A DNA stretch of 64,000 bases from Adiantum capillus-veneris (GCA_014529385.2 CM043967.1:86975278-87039277), one strand, 5' to 3'; numbered from the stretch's first letter, positions 11,001-22,250 are shown. Numbers and translations: made by a program. The notes: generated from the letters alone by a model not told the origin.

Positions 11001-12029
11001 TGATAACATGAATTTCCTTATAGTTTGAGAACCCATAGTTCCCCCTAATAGAGGCTATTTTCTATTGTGTATAGTAGATTTAGGCATGGGTATATATCTA
11101 ACTTATCATTGTCCTTGTATGAAGGAAAATTCTACTATTTTTGTGTGTCCTTGAGGGCAGTTTTCTATCCAAGATACAAAATCTAAATCTAGCAGTTAGT
11201 GCATGAGCGTGTTTTGGTTTGTCTTTGGACATTGCCAACACCCATTAGTTTCTATCTTGATTCAAATCATTGTTTGATGAATGATTATAAATCCACATAC
11301 ATTTTGAATATGTTTGTTGAACTATGTGATGTTAGAATCTTGGTTTGGGTTCATTTCAACCATTTGAGCAACACTATGCAATCAATCTTGTACATTTGTG
11401 AAAAAAAATAGTGAAATTGTTTGCAACTCATGCATCACGTGTTTAAGCTAGTTTCATAGGAAATCACACATCTATCATTCAAATGTTGACAGAGAATTTT
11501 GTCCTTGTATGCATTAATTGTATTAGTGAAACTATTTGTGGCCCATGATTCATTTGTTTGAGTTATCTACATAGGATATTACAGACCCATCCCTCAAATA
11601 AAAATGAAATAAGAAATGCATTGTTGTCCATGCCAAAATCACTTGGCATAATGAGCTAAAGCAAATGATATTTCCCACAACAAAGTTAATATAGCCACCA
11701 ATATTCTTTGAATTTCTCTCCAAATTTATATGCATAGATATAATAAAAAGTTCATTTGAAAAACCACCTTTTTAAAGCTCACTATGCCAAATGGCCTTAA
11801 TTCAGTAAGCATATATGAGGTAGTGATGTGTATGAACACATTGAGGATCGTCGAGGCATTTTTTCCCTCAGTAGGAGGTTTTTCTCCTCATGTAGTGTAT
11901 ATATGCACATCATTCTAGGGATATATTAACTTTATATTGTGCATTAATCAATACACTATCTGTTGTGTGTCTTGAGCTTCTTCATCTTCTCCAAGATGTG
12001 TGTGCATCCCTGCAACCCTATTTCCAACA
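11001..12029 (+). mobile_element. Putative LTR, probably copia type
   Basis: A purine-rich TTGAGGGGAGA (10990-11000) is followed by TGATAACATG. The segment ends ..TTTCCAACA and is followed by ATTGGTATCACAACAGG, close to the tRNA-Met primer site. The right end is the better supported. The left end is a guess from the polypurine-like tract. Confidence 0.4.
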
Positions 12030-12030
12030 A

Positions 12031-12045
12031 TTGGTATCACAACAG
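12031..12045 (+). other. Primer-binding site, initiator tRNA-Met type
   Basis: TTGGTATCACAACAGG begins one base after the LTR-like end CCAACA. It matches TTGGTATCAGAGCAGG, common in plant copia elements, except for two bases. The internal region that should follow is cut at 12276 by element A. Confidence 0.5.
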
Positions 12046-13340
12046 GTTACGTCCTCATAGGTATAGTTGCCTACACTCACCTGCTCACTTTCTCTGATTT
12101 GGGTGAGATTTTGTGAGTGTTAGTAGCTGGATGTGCTAAGAATTTTTGTTTGAGTCATTTTGGCCCTTGTTTTGACTATAGGTATTGCGTATGCAATTTC
12201 CTCTTTTTGTGTAGATTTTATGCCAATGCAATTTTCTGCAAAATATGTCTCTTACAATCCTCTTTGGGTTTTGATATGTAATGGAAATGGCCTATGAATT
12301 TTGAGAGTAGCGGAATTAGGAAATCAGATGAAGCACTTCTGTGAGATTACTTTGTGAGCATAGCGGGTGAACTTAATTGATGGTAGCAACATAAACATGG
12401 TACTTAGCTAACTTGGCATGAACAATACTTTTGCAAGAGAGAGAGAGTTTAGAGAACATGACAATAGTTGAGGACCAGATTCATACGGAGCTGGTCCCCT
12501 CTCCAATAGGCATTGGTATTATAGTTCCTCCCATCAAGAGAGACTTGGTACAATACAATCTTTGTGTTCCTTGTGACCTGGGTGATGCAATGAAGAAGGA
12601 AAGCTTCATGCATCACAAGCATAACATAAAATTTGTAGAAATCATTAACTATCCCAAGCCTCGGTCCCAAGGCCTCAAACACCTTCGAAGGTGTAGAGAG
12701 CTAGCGGGGAATGAGGATAGGGAAGAGGAAGCAGAAACATTCCATAGGAGAAAGAAATAGTTGCTCACTTATCATTACTCTTCTTGCTAGCATACATAAT
12801 AGTATAGTAATGAAAATGGAGAAGATGGCAAGCTTAAGCATTGAAGCATAGATCTTGGTTGGATTTGCATTCCATGGACAAGAGGGTTGGTGTAGGCTCT
12901 CACTTCTCACAAGCTTGGAGAAGGAGGTGGAGTTCCTCAACTTTTTCCAAGTGAGAATGGTTCCACAAAATGAGTGTGTGTGTGCCCCCTTGCTTGCTTG
13001 GGGTGAGTTGTTTCTTTTTCACATGCTTCAAGCTCATTGGACCCCTCTCCCCCTAGCCAATTACATGCAGCATGCAGTCAAGTACATGGGTAGTCTTTTG
13101 ACAAGTGTCCTCCTTACCCCTTAGAGAGAGAGAGAGAGCTTGAAAATATCTAGATATTTGCTATATGGAACTAGAAGCTCATTGGAACTCTCTTTAGCCC
13201 AACCAATAGCCTTCAAGCACACCATGTGGTTACTCTTAGGGAGAGTCTTACATGTGTCACATGTGTCCTTTGATAAAAGGGGTGCCCTTTGGGTGAGTGG
13301 AAGGTTAGGTCAAAGATTCCCCTAGCTTTGGGAATTTCAT

Positions 13341-13455
13341 GCATAGGAAGCTTCTCAAGCACCTTCCTCATTAAGTTTGTAGGGTCTCTTTTTTACTCAA
13401 GCAAATTACCCCCCATGCATGGGAAGCTTCTCAAGCACCTTCCTCATTAAGTATG
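13341..13455. repeat. Direct repeat of about 36 bp, two copies
   Basis: GAAGCTTCTCAAGCACCTTC with flanking CATGCAT and CTCATTAAGT occurs near 13341 and near 13420, inside the A 3' LTR. Confidence 0.8.
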
Positions 13456-13497
13456 ACAAGTACCTCAAGTACCTTAGTCATCAAGCATGACAAGCAA

Positions 13498-13641
13498 GCT
13501 CAGCCCTAGCTTGCCTAAGGTCAAAGGCAAGTTTAGGTCGAGTTCCCACCTCAAGCTCAGCCCTAGCTTGCCTAAGGTGAAAGGTAAGTTTAGGTCGGGT
13601 TCCCACCTCAAGCTCATCCCTAGCTTGCCTAAGGTCAAAGG
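13498..13641. repeat. 57-bp tandem repeat, about 2.5 copies
   Basis: CAGCCCTAGCTTGCCTAAGG begins at 13501 and 13558 and, as CATCCCTAGC, at 13615. The exact 57-bp period keeps a 19-residue frame open on both strands, which makes false ORFs. Confidence 0.9.
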
Positions 13642-13890
13642 ACTTTTTACACTAACCATTGGAGGTCTGTAATGAAGCTAACCCTAAGGTCTTTTAAGCT
13701 CCATTAGTTAACCTTCCTCTTTGACTAACCATCTCTCATTTTGGCCCCTTACCATTGGCCCCCGTGTTGAGATAGATCCGTAAGCACATGTCTATATTCT
13801 AACCCTCGTTCCCATTTATTATCCCATATTAAATGATCAGTTTAATATGAGAAATTAATTTGGGTTGGTTAGATATTAGATTGAATGACA

Positions 13891-13903
13891 TTACCCCTCT
13901 TGA
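13891..13903 (-). other. Polypurine tract of element A
   Basis: On the minus strand CAAGAGGGGTAA lies immediately before the LTR start TGTCATTC. Confidence 0.65.
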
Positions 13904-14225
13904 AATCATAGTTGTCCTCGACTATGAGGTAAAAGAGATAAATCCATAGTCATTAGTCAATTTGTCTTAGCGGGTAGAGAATCCCTTTTTACCCTACAAC
14001 ATCATTCCAAGATGGATGACTAATCCATTTGGTGCTTGGAAGACATACCTGCCGCAAGCATGTCTTCGAAGTACAGTGAGAAATTCTACATGGTGTTTGA
14101 GAGACGTCGTCATCCTAAACATGATTCTTAGAGATAATTAGTCTTATAAGACAAAAAAATTGATCATTTAAAAGAACAAATGTACATTTTATTACTCTAA
14201 TGTAGCATTGTAAGCGTGACAAGGT

Positions 14226-15401
14226 TCATACTATCCTTAAGCTGGATTCCTTGCAGCCATCTAGCATCTTCAAAAGGATAATTTTGAACTTTATAAGATA
14301 CCGTCGGATTATCTTACCATGTCTTAGTACCTTGTCTTCATGCCGAAGGATAGCTTCGAGTTGTAGCACCTCTTCTTGGTCTTCGATTTCGAGAGGGTCT
14401 TCAATAATTGGTTCATTTGGAGGCTCTCCTTTGTAGGGCTTAAGTAGTCTCACATGAAAAGCATTGTGTATGAGCCAATGATTAGGCAACTTGAGTTGAT
14501 AAGCCACCTCATTGATTGGCTTCAAAATTTGAAAAGGACCATAGTATCTTTTTGCTAGTTTAGCATAATATTTTTGATGGTCCGTAGGATTTTTGCCCGT
14601 CGTTTGCCTCAATCGAGCCTTAGGAAATTCAAGTAAGACCCAATCATTTTCTTTGAACATTAAGGCCCTTTTGTGCTTGTCAGTAGTAACTTTTTCCCTT
14701 ACTTGGGGGATGGATATAACCTCTTTAATCTTTTGAAAAGATGATTGCGAGTCACCGCTATACTCATCGGCAGCAAAGATCTTCCCATGTACTTTAAGTA
14801 GCAAGGGACTTTTATGTCTTCCCTCTATGATTTCAACAGACCCTTTTTCCATAGAAGTATGGATAGTATAATTATATGCATACGCTACAAGAGGTAAGTA
14901 CTTTTCCCATTGTGAGCGTTGATCTACTTCTGTAACATAGGTCTTTAGTAGATCAAGAATCATAAGATTAGCTATCTGACTTTGGCCATCCGTTTGTGTG
15001 TGATAGGCCAAAGAGAAATTCAATCTTGTACCTAGATTTCCGAAGAGACCTTTCCAGAAATTACTGGTCATTCTAGGATCTCTATCTGACACGATGGATG
15101 TTGGCAATCTATGGTGTTTGAAAATATGGGATATGAAGAGAGTTGCCATTTGGTGTGCCTTAATAGTCTTCTTGATAGGGATAAAGTGTGCTTGTTGGCT
15201 AAACCTGTCAACTATTGTCCATATTCCCGTATTCCCATGGATAGACTTGGGTAATCCAAAGATAAAATCCATGGATATAATCTCCCATGGTGAATTAGGA
15301 ATTGGAAATGGCTGGAGTAATCCAGGTTGCTTCTCTCTATCGTACTTGGTCTTTTGGCATACCGCACACTTTGAAACATACTCTTGTATGTCCACTTTCA
15401 T
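14226..15401 (-). pseudogene. Element A integrase and chromodomain
   Basis: 391 codons. The CxxC half of the zinc finger is CAVCQ near residue 13. The core has D45 (MDFIFGLP) and D106 (VSDRDPRM). The third acidic position reads TDGQSQIAN, so Glu is Gln142 (CAG, complement of 14976-14978). The C-terminal domain has NAFHVRLLKPY. The chromodomain at the end (ILRHEDKVLRHG) is thrown out of frame near residue 369 by a one-base loss in an A-run; the other frame then shows the expected end. The zinc-finger N-terminal half lies just upstream in a broken stretch (15402-15498). Loss of Glu and the frameshift mean the enzyme is dead. Confidence 0.9.
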
Positions 15402-15498
15402 GGTAGGCCAATAAAAGTACGTCTCTACTCCTCAAAGAGTAGGTTGAATGCCTTTATGACCCGCACAGGGAGGAGCATGGGAGTCATGCATTACTTTC

Positions 15499-16113
15499 TC
15501 ACGAAGGGAGTGGGTAACACATAGCCATGGTGAAGATAACCATCCTGCAATGTGAATGGTTCCTCTTTCTTCCCCAAATCAAGGCTGACATTATGTCTTT
15601 AAAGTCAAGGTCAATAGCATACTCATCTATCATAGAAGATAGACCATTGTGAGTTGCTATTGACACAACATTAACTTTTGGTCGTCGTGAAAGTGCATCA
15701 GTCACTTGATTGTGCTTACCAACAATGTGAGCAATGTGGAAATTAAATTGCAAAAGAAAATTTACCCACCTCATTTGTTTGTCAGAAAGCTTTGTTTGCA
15801 TCATGAAGTACTTGAGACTTTGATGGTCTGTTTGTAAAATGAATGGAGTCCCCAATAGATAGTTCTTCCATGTGTCTAAGGCATGTAGAGAAGCTAACAA
15901 CTCTTTCTCATAAATGCCTAAGACCCGTTCATCCGTGTTGAGCCTTCGGCTCTCATATGCTATGGCATGCCTTTCTTGAAGCAAGACTGTTCCAAGGCAA
16001 TCACCACAAGCATCACATTGGACCTCAAATGGCTTTGAGAGGTCCGAAAGCATAAGGACTGGTTGGGAGGTATGGTTGGGAGGTAAGCTTCTCTTTGAGA
16101 TTGTCAAAAGCAC
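15499..16113 (-). pseudogene. Element A RNase H
   Basis: A single Ty3-type RNase H removes the RNA strand during reverse transcription. Catalytic acids are visible as D in VQCDACGD, E in YEKELLA, D in TDHQSLKYF and D in VTDALSRRP. The frame overlaps by one frameshift with the RT thumb and connection frame that ends at 16025 (TKKKIKYSW..). It continues toward the integrase and loses frame near 15530. Confidence 0.9.
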
Positions 16114-16659
16114 TTTGCTCCTTAGCAGTCCATGAATATTTAATTTTTTTCTTTGTTAAGTCATGTAATGGTCCTGCTATTTGAGAGAATTTTGTTATGA
16201 AAGCGTCTATAGTATGCACACATACCAATAAAGATTCTTATATCATGTAGATTTCTTGGATTAGGCCATGCTTTTATTATCTCTAACTTTGATGGATCCA
16301 TATGGATACCATCTCGAGAGATAATATGACCTAAGTATTGAATCTCTTGAAGGAAAAATTTTATTTTCTTTTGATCGAGAAAAAGCTTATTCTCCCTTAA
16401 TGCTTGAAAAATCACTTGGAGATTTTACTTTTGTTCCTCCAAGGAATTGGAGTAGATGATGATATCATCAAAGAACACTCTAGTGAATTTGTTGTAAGGT
16501 CTAAAAAATATCTCCATGAATCGATTCAATGTAGCTGGTGCATTAGTCAAGCCAAAAGGCATGATTAGATATTCATAAAGGCCAAACGTTGTACAAAACA
16601 TGGTCATTAGGAGATGTCTTCATTCACTATCCTTATTTGATGGTAGCCACTTTTACGGT
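16025..16659 (-). pseudogene. Element A reverse transcriptase, C-terminal two thirds
   Basis: Contains LIMPFGLTNAPATL, the active site FFDD within VFFDDIIIYS, and the primer-grip and thumb region LGHIISRDGIHMDPSK, in three pieces broken by a stop near 16425 and a frameshift near 16200. The upstream end is cut at 16659 by the 5' LTR of element B. The preceding part of the domain resumes at 38106 on the far side of B. Confidence 0.93.
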
Positions 16660-17624
16660 TGTTAGAAGCTGGACATAACCTACGGAAAATGACGGCTCGA
16701 CAGATTATCATTTTTTGTAATTATTCATTCATTGAGAAAACCCGACATTTCACCTTGTAAATATTGGGGCTTACAGAAGTTTCTAGATTGTATCCCAGTG
16801 TTGACATTTAGATTGAGTAGATGGTTAATTTGTAACTTTAGGGTTTGAGAATTGTAAGGTATTTATACCACTTTTTGACCTTAATGAAAGACCTTTGTCA
16901 TTTAAAAAAAAAGTTGAAGCCTGTGAGTGAGCATACTATGTAGAGAGAGTGTGAGATTCATCTTGATGCTACGTGTGCACCAATGGTTGGAATCGAGTGC
17001 GGAGAAGTGCAGCGTGTTACCCTCGACGAGAGCTACTCGCCGATACCTACATTGCCGATACCTCGACGAGAGCTACTCGCCGATACCTACATTGCGCGCG
17101 TACGGTCCGGTTTTGCGAGCTCCATCTACGAGCTTCATCTGGTGATTCGGTGAGCATACGTTGTCCGATTTTGCATTGCAGCATATCCACGCGTTCACAT
17201 TGAGTAGAGCTACACATTAGGCACTTTAGATTTCAGAAGCGAAGACCTGTAAATTTTAGCCTGACATCCTACGTGATTTTGCACCGTGTGTTTTGGGTTG
17301 GGGTTTTGGTTCATAGACCTTAGGGAGAGCGACCTATTGTTGTTAGTAGGGTCTCCTTCAATTTATATGGTGTTTCAAGATTGTTTGATGGGTGTTCGGC
17401 TCTAGAAAGCGTTGTAGGAAGTTTCCTCTTATGCACTCCTGAAGGCTGTGACTTAGACATTGGGTAGAGACCTCTGTAGGAATTAGTTAGGAGTCAGTCG
17501 AGTGTAGGTTGACACCCTATGCTTGCTTCCACGCGCCTGCGGGTCGAGATTTGTCATTAGCTGAAAAATCTTGTTAGGTGACCTCTCGCTGTGCTGACGT
17601 TTGTCGCGGCGTAGCCGTCTAACA
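16660..17624 (+). mobile_element. 5' LTR of element B
   Basis: 965 bp, TGTTAGAAGCTGGACA to GCCGTCTAACA. It is about 93 percent like the 3' LTR by eye and longer by a 38-bp tandem duplication (CTCGACGAGAGCTACTCGCC twice, near 17018 and 17061). Many differences are CG to TG/CA, as expected for methylated DNA. Confidence 0.93.
16860..16867 (+). promoter_or_regulatory. Possible TATA box in the B 5' LTR
   Basis: TATTTATA inside the small palindrome GGTATTTATACC, 200 bp into the LTR. The same sequence is kept in the 3' LTR near 37378-37390. Confidence 0.45.
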
Positions 17625-17625
17625 T

Positions 17626-17643
17626 TGGCGCCGTTGTCGGGGA
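17626..17643 (+). other. Primer-binding site of element B (tRNA-Asp type)
   Basis: TGGCGCCGTTGTCGGGGA starts one base after the LTR. It matches the complement of the plant tRNA-Asp 3' end except for one base. Athila and several Tat elements use this primer. Confidence 0.85.
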
Positions 17644-17957
17644 CGAAAACCTTAGGTAGGTGACCGAGACTAGTCCTTGAGGATAGGGATTCTTTGTCTT
17701 GCCAAGAGTCTCGTTTTACATTTAGATAGGATCAGAGGGTGGAGCACTCTCGGAGTATAGGAAGCGTGTGTTTGGCCTGGATCCTTCGACTTAGGTAGAT
17801 TTAGGTAGACTGAGATAGTTTTAGGTATTAGAAGAGTAGGAGTTGGAGTGGTAGAAGTGGTGAGAGGAGAGATTGAGAGTCCGAAGAGGCCAAAAAGCAA
17901 CCAAAACACCATTATGACCATTTCACATGATGAGTAGGAGTAGAGTAAGTAGGACAT

Positions 17958-19372
17958 CATGATCATTAGAAAATTTTGGAGGTCATTTGGAGGGCCTTGT
18001 AAGAAATTGTATTTCTCTCTCTAGAAACTTTTTTTAAAATACACTTGCACCTTGTGAGTACGTCCAAAAGGACAACCAGACACTCTGAAAAGTAGATTTA
18101 TATTCCCAATCTTCCTTGAAAACGGTCACTTTTTTATTTAATGTGAGCTTCTTTTTCAGGAGGCAGGTGCGGCGCATTCAATGCAGCTTACGTCATCACT
18201 GAAAGTTGAAAAGTCACAAACTATAAAATAGTGATAGATTTTGAGGATTTTGACACCACCAATGCATCCGGAACGCCAAAATACCTAAAAAACGAATGTC
18301 TACTTGTCTCATTCCGACATCCGGAGAGACAAAAAATGTCAAAAAACCCCCAAAAATGGGCTTTTTACTAAAGGCGCGTGAGGAGGCATTCTAAAATTTT
18401 AGAATGCCCCTCTGCGCACCGTTAGTACAAAGCCCATTTTTGGGGGTTTTTGGACACTTATCTTTCCAAAAAGCCCCTTTTTAGAGGTTTTTGGACATTT
18501 TCCTCTCAAAAAGCTCCCTAAAAAAAAGAAAAAAGGGCCTTTTTACTAACGGCGCGCGAGGAGGCATTCCAAAATTTTGGAATGCCCCCTCGCGCGCTGT
18601 TAGTACAAAGCTTTTTTTAGTGATTTTTGGACACTTATCTTTCCAAAAAGCCCCTTTTTAGAGGTTTTTGGTCATTTTCCTCTCAAAAAGCTCCCTAAAA
18701 AGAGGAAAAAAGGGTCTTTTTACTAACGGCGCGCGAGGAGGCATTCCAAAATTTTGGAATGCCCCCTCGCGCGCCGTTAGTACAAAGCTCTTTTTAGTGA
18801 TTTTTGGACACTTATCTTTCCAAAAAGCCCCTTTTTAGAGGTTTTTGGACATTTTCCTCTCAAAAAGCTCCCTAAAAAGGGGGAAAAAGGGCCTTTTTAC
18901 TAACGGCGCGCGAGGAGGCATTCCAAAATTTTGAAATGCCCCCGCGCACGCCGTTAGTAAAATGTTCTTTTAGGGGTGTTTGACATTTTTGGCCTCTTTG
19001 GATGTCTAAGCGAGGCAATTGGACATTCATTTCTAGGAGATATGTGTGTTCCGGACGCATTGGCAGTATCAAAAGTTTCAAAATCTTCCACCACTTGATA
19101 GTTTTGTGACTTTTTGAGTTCCAGTGATGACGTATCCCGTATCAAATGCACCGCATCTACCTTCTGAAAAAGGTGCTCGCATTAAATAAAAGAGAGTGCT
19201 CGTCTTCAAGGACCACTAGATTATTAAATGAGGAGAGGGACACCTTTTATATTTTTGTTAATATCAATCTATTTTTCTAGGTAACGTAGGCTCTTCTCTC
19301 ATTGGAGGAGCTTATTTTCCTCTCTCTACCAAAAGGCCCTCCAAAAGACCTCCGAAATCTCCTAATGTCAGG
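17958..19372. repeat. Long inverted repeat (foldback) of about 1.4 kb
   Basis: The left arm is about 17958-18370 and the right arm about 18894-19372. Matched segments include GGAGGTCATTTGGAGGGCC on the left against GGAGGTCTTTTGGAGGGCC on the complement of the right. Others are TTATTTAATG, GTCATCACT, AAAAGTCACAAA and AATGCATCCGGAAC against AATGCGTCCGGAAC. The arms are diverged (about 70-80 percent by eye) with small gaps. The centre holds four palindromic units. It lies in the untranslated leader between the LTR and gag. It could be a foldback or Mutator-like insertion, or part of this element family. Confidence 0.8.
18366..18960. repeat. Four tandem units (177-178 bp), each with a 62-bp near-perfect palindrome
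   Basis: Palindrome centres (AAAA/TTTT) are at 18396, 18574, 18751 and 18928. Each arm reads TACTAACGGCGCGCGAG, then GAGGCATTCC and AAAA. In the third unit the 31-bp arms differ at one base. The spacers repeat TTTCCAAAAAGCCCC and GAGGTTTTTGGACATTTTCC. The cores are CG-rich inside AT-rich DNA. Confidence 0.93.
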
Positions 19373-19401
19373 ATCTAGAGCACTTCATTCATGTATACTT
19401 G

Positions 19402-19707
19402 CTTGGTAGATTCATCACAAAGTTGTAAAAGATGCAAAAGTGTGTTTGAAAGCTGAAGTGAAGTCCAAAAGTTACCGTGAGTGTTTCTGATAGAGCTGTA
19501 GAGCATCAGGAGCATTTCTGTCAGGAAAAAAATTAATTTTAAGCCAGGAGACATCTTGGTAGATTCATCACAAGGTTGTAAAAGATGCAAAAGTGTGTTT
19601 GAAAGCTGAAGTGAAGTCCAAAAGTTACTGTGAGTGTTTCTGATAGAGCTGCAGAGCATCAGGATCATTTCTGTCAGGAAAAAAATTAATTTTAAGCCAG
19701 GAGACAT
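19402..19707 (+). repeat. 153-bp tandem duplication
   Basis: Two nearly identical copies start CTTGGTAGATTCATCACAA at 19402 and 19555 and each ends AAGCCAGGAGACAT. The second copy runs into the first 24-bp palindrome. The first copy has only its AGACAT start. The few differences imply a recent duplication. Confidence 0.93.
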
Positions 19708-20561
19708 CCTACACGTAGGATGTCTACAAGATAATCTGGTGGAAATTTTAGAATTTTGAGTAGACCAGTGTGTTCAGAATGTGGGGTTTACCCTATTTTC
19801 ACCTGGAAAGTGAAAATTTAACCATATCTTGACAGGATAAGGCCAGATAGATTGAAATTGCCAGACATCCTACCCAAATTGTACCAAAGCATTATTTTAA
19901 GACCAAAACCATAGGATGACTGCATGGGCATGATCTGCATGATATATTGAGTGACTGGGAGAGGTTTCATCTCATTTGGGTGAGAAATTTGGGTTCTAAG
20001 TAGACTTTATCACTTTTGATTGAAAAAGGCTAGAATAGCTAAAATTGGGGACTTTTGAAATCCAAACCAAAATCTAAGCATACCACTGGGTTGCTAACAT
20101 CAAGGGGAAGCTATGGGTCAAGTCTGGGGTCAAACATGCCAAAAAGACATCCTACACGTAGGATATCATCTGTGTGATTTTTGCACTCTAAACCTAATTT
20201 TGAGCATACGAAAGTGATCAGCAACTCCTGAGCTTTGAATTTTAATCCATTCTAGGCAAAAAGACATCCTACGCGTAGGATGTCTAAAGCAAGAAATTGA
20301 AGCCAGATACTGACTGTGGGCATAGCAAGGTGTTGTATAGCCTGAGGCAAGCCTCCTAGTCAATTTTGGTTCAAATTGGAGTTGATTAGACTGATCAAGA
20401 CAAGCAACAGGCTTTTGGAACAGATTTTTGATCCATAGACCAGCTTATAGGTGTCCAAATCAAAAAGTAAAAACAGCTATGGACTTAGCACATCAAGGGA
20501 AATTCATAGTGCAAGAATCCAGACAAAATAGAGCAGGAGACATGCTACGTGTAGGATGTCT
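19702..20561. repeat. 5' set of 24-bp palindromes
   Basis: The palindrome is the half-site AGACATCCTACG followed at once by its complement. Copies start at 19702, 20145, 20262 and 20538. The 20262 copy is perfect. The others differ mainly at the central ACGCGT (ACACGT, ACGTGT) as expected for CG decay. A single half-site is at 19863. Spacings 19863 to 20145 (282) and 20262 to 20538 (276) equal those of the 3' set. The DNA around the palindromes is unique and not coding. Confidence 0.92.
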
Positions 20562-20942
20562 ACTAGGGCTTAGTGAAGAGAAAATTTGACTGGGCTTATA
20601 GAGTGAGGTTCCATTTGGCTTAAGGGTTCCAGAACTTCTTTAAGAAGTGAATTTGGACCTTGTTTGTCCATTTTACGGAGAAAGACTAAGTTCAGACTTT
20701 TTAACGTAAATTGACTAGCATCCAAGGGAAGTACAGTTCCAGATTAGCAGACCTAATCCTGAACATCAACAGTGTATAAAATACAGTAGTGGTTGAGGTC
20801 AACTCTCCAGTTATACCAATCTAGCAGTTAAATGCTTTGACTCGATTGCCAAAATTAAACGCTTGTGTACAGGTATATTCAACAACAAAGCTAGAATTTG
20901 TACGGAGACTGATCCTTTGCCAGGGATTTGTGATAAATTGCA

Positions 20943-22250
20943 TTGATAAGTTTGATGAATTTAAGGTTAGTAAGATACATTTTTAGAGACCAAAAGGTGG
21001 CAAGTGACCAAAGTATCTTAGTGTCCACCGAGGAGAGCGTAACTCAAGTAAGGCTAGATCCACTAGCACCGATTATTGAGGAAGGTAGTGATACTGACAC
21101 TTCATTAGAAAAATCCTTCTTCATGATGGGTAGTCAATAGCCAGCATGTTTCACCTATGGCGGACCCATGCCAGGAGGAAGCACCTCCCTAAATCCTTTG
21201 AATGATTCCAAGTTCACTGTGATCTTCTTAGAAGGAACAAACTCGAGGGGAGCCCTAGTCTATTCTGACTATCAAGGACGCAATTGTATTTGTATTGAAG
21301 AAAGGCCGGCTCAGAGACTTGAGATAATTCGAGTCTACGATTATGGAGATAGATTCCGAGACAAAAAGGGGAACCACTATCCGATAGTTAGTAACCCTGA
21401 GGATTACAACAGACATGGAGATAACATGGCGAAGGGGAAAATGGTTTCAGAAACTCAAGAACCGCCTCCAAACATTGATCGACCTAGAGAAATTTTTATG
21501 TATGATAAGAAAACAACCAGGGTTTCAACTTATAATGAGAACGTGGGAATCTACAAGCATGAGAGCGAAGGAATAGTCTCTTACTTTTTCTGCAAAGAAC
21601 CATACACAACCGAGTTAAGCAAAGACAAGGTTCTCTACTTATTCTCTTATGAAACTGCTATGGGGAAGGATATAGTTTTTGTTGATAGGTATGGGCGAGA
21701 ATACCAACGTATTCTACCAGAGGAGGTAGAAAAGGAAACAGTTCCAGGAGCATCAACATACGCCCCTGATGAAGTGCCAAGAGCCACCTACACCCCTAGC
21801 AAGTCTACAAATCCCTTTTCAGAGGAGTATGACGCGACCTCACATTCTACACGACCACAGACATTCAACAACCAAAACCAACCAGCAACTTAGCCATCAT
21901 TGTAGGCATGGCTTCGACAGAGTGCAACATTAGAGCAAGATTGAAACCGAGATGGTTATCAAGCCGCACGAGGGCTAAGGGATTTGGAAGAACCACCACT
22001 CTATTCAAGGTATCAAGGAGACAATAAGCCAAAAACTCAAGGGTTAAAAGAGCCTAGAAGACCACCCATAGAACGAGTTCGAAGAGATGAACCATCTCTT
22101 GCAAGATTGTTAGAAATTATGGATTAGGAGCACAATTGGGAGAGGAACTAGCCTACTATAGAAGACCAGAGGAGGTATATCGATTAGGACGTGGAGATCC
22201 ATGATGAGGTTTATAGGCCATCGTAGAATTAGACCTTCTCAAGTGCAAAA
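20943..22250 (+). pseudogene. Element B gag, N-terminal part (or separate ORF1)
   Basis: Two open pieces (20943-21140 and 21168-21893), interrupted by stops but in a related reading path, encode a protein I cannot match to a family. The second is 241 residues, moderately charged, with aromatic-rich blocks such as IVSYFFCKEPYTTELSKDK and a Pro/Thr/Ser-rich tail. Stops are dense in 21894-22250, where the frame reads through toward the capsid-like part. In Ogre-type elements an extra ORF precedes gag; here I cannot tell whether this is such an ORF or the matrix end of one long gag. Confidence 0.55.

Larger units (their letters stand above)
12277..13890 (-). mobile_element. 3' LTR of element A
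   Basis: On the minus strand it starts TGTCATTCAATC next to a polypurine tract and ends CCATTACA. Its left 270 bp match 47157-47400 closely, apart from a 27-nt gap. Its right 250 bp match 61567-61805 at visibly lower identity (about 80 percent by eye). It is about 1.6 kb and holds two internal direct-repeat sets near 13341-13455 and 13498-13641. Confidence 0.8.

Noticed and set aside
13474-13672. Overlapping ORFs of about 60 codons on both strands
   Set aside because: They are produced by the 57-bp tandem repeat, whose length is a multiple of three; not genes.
19375-19707. Minus-strand ORF of 110 codons with an internal protein repeat
   Set aside because: The repeat is the 153-bp (51-codon) DNA duplication; no evidence of coding.
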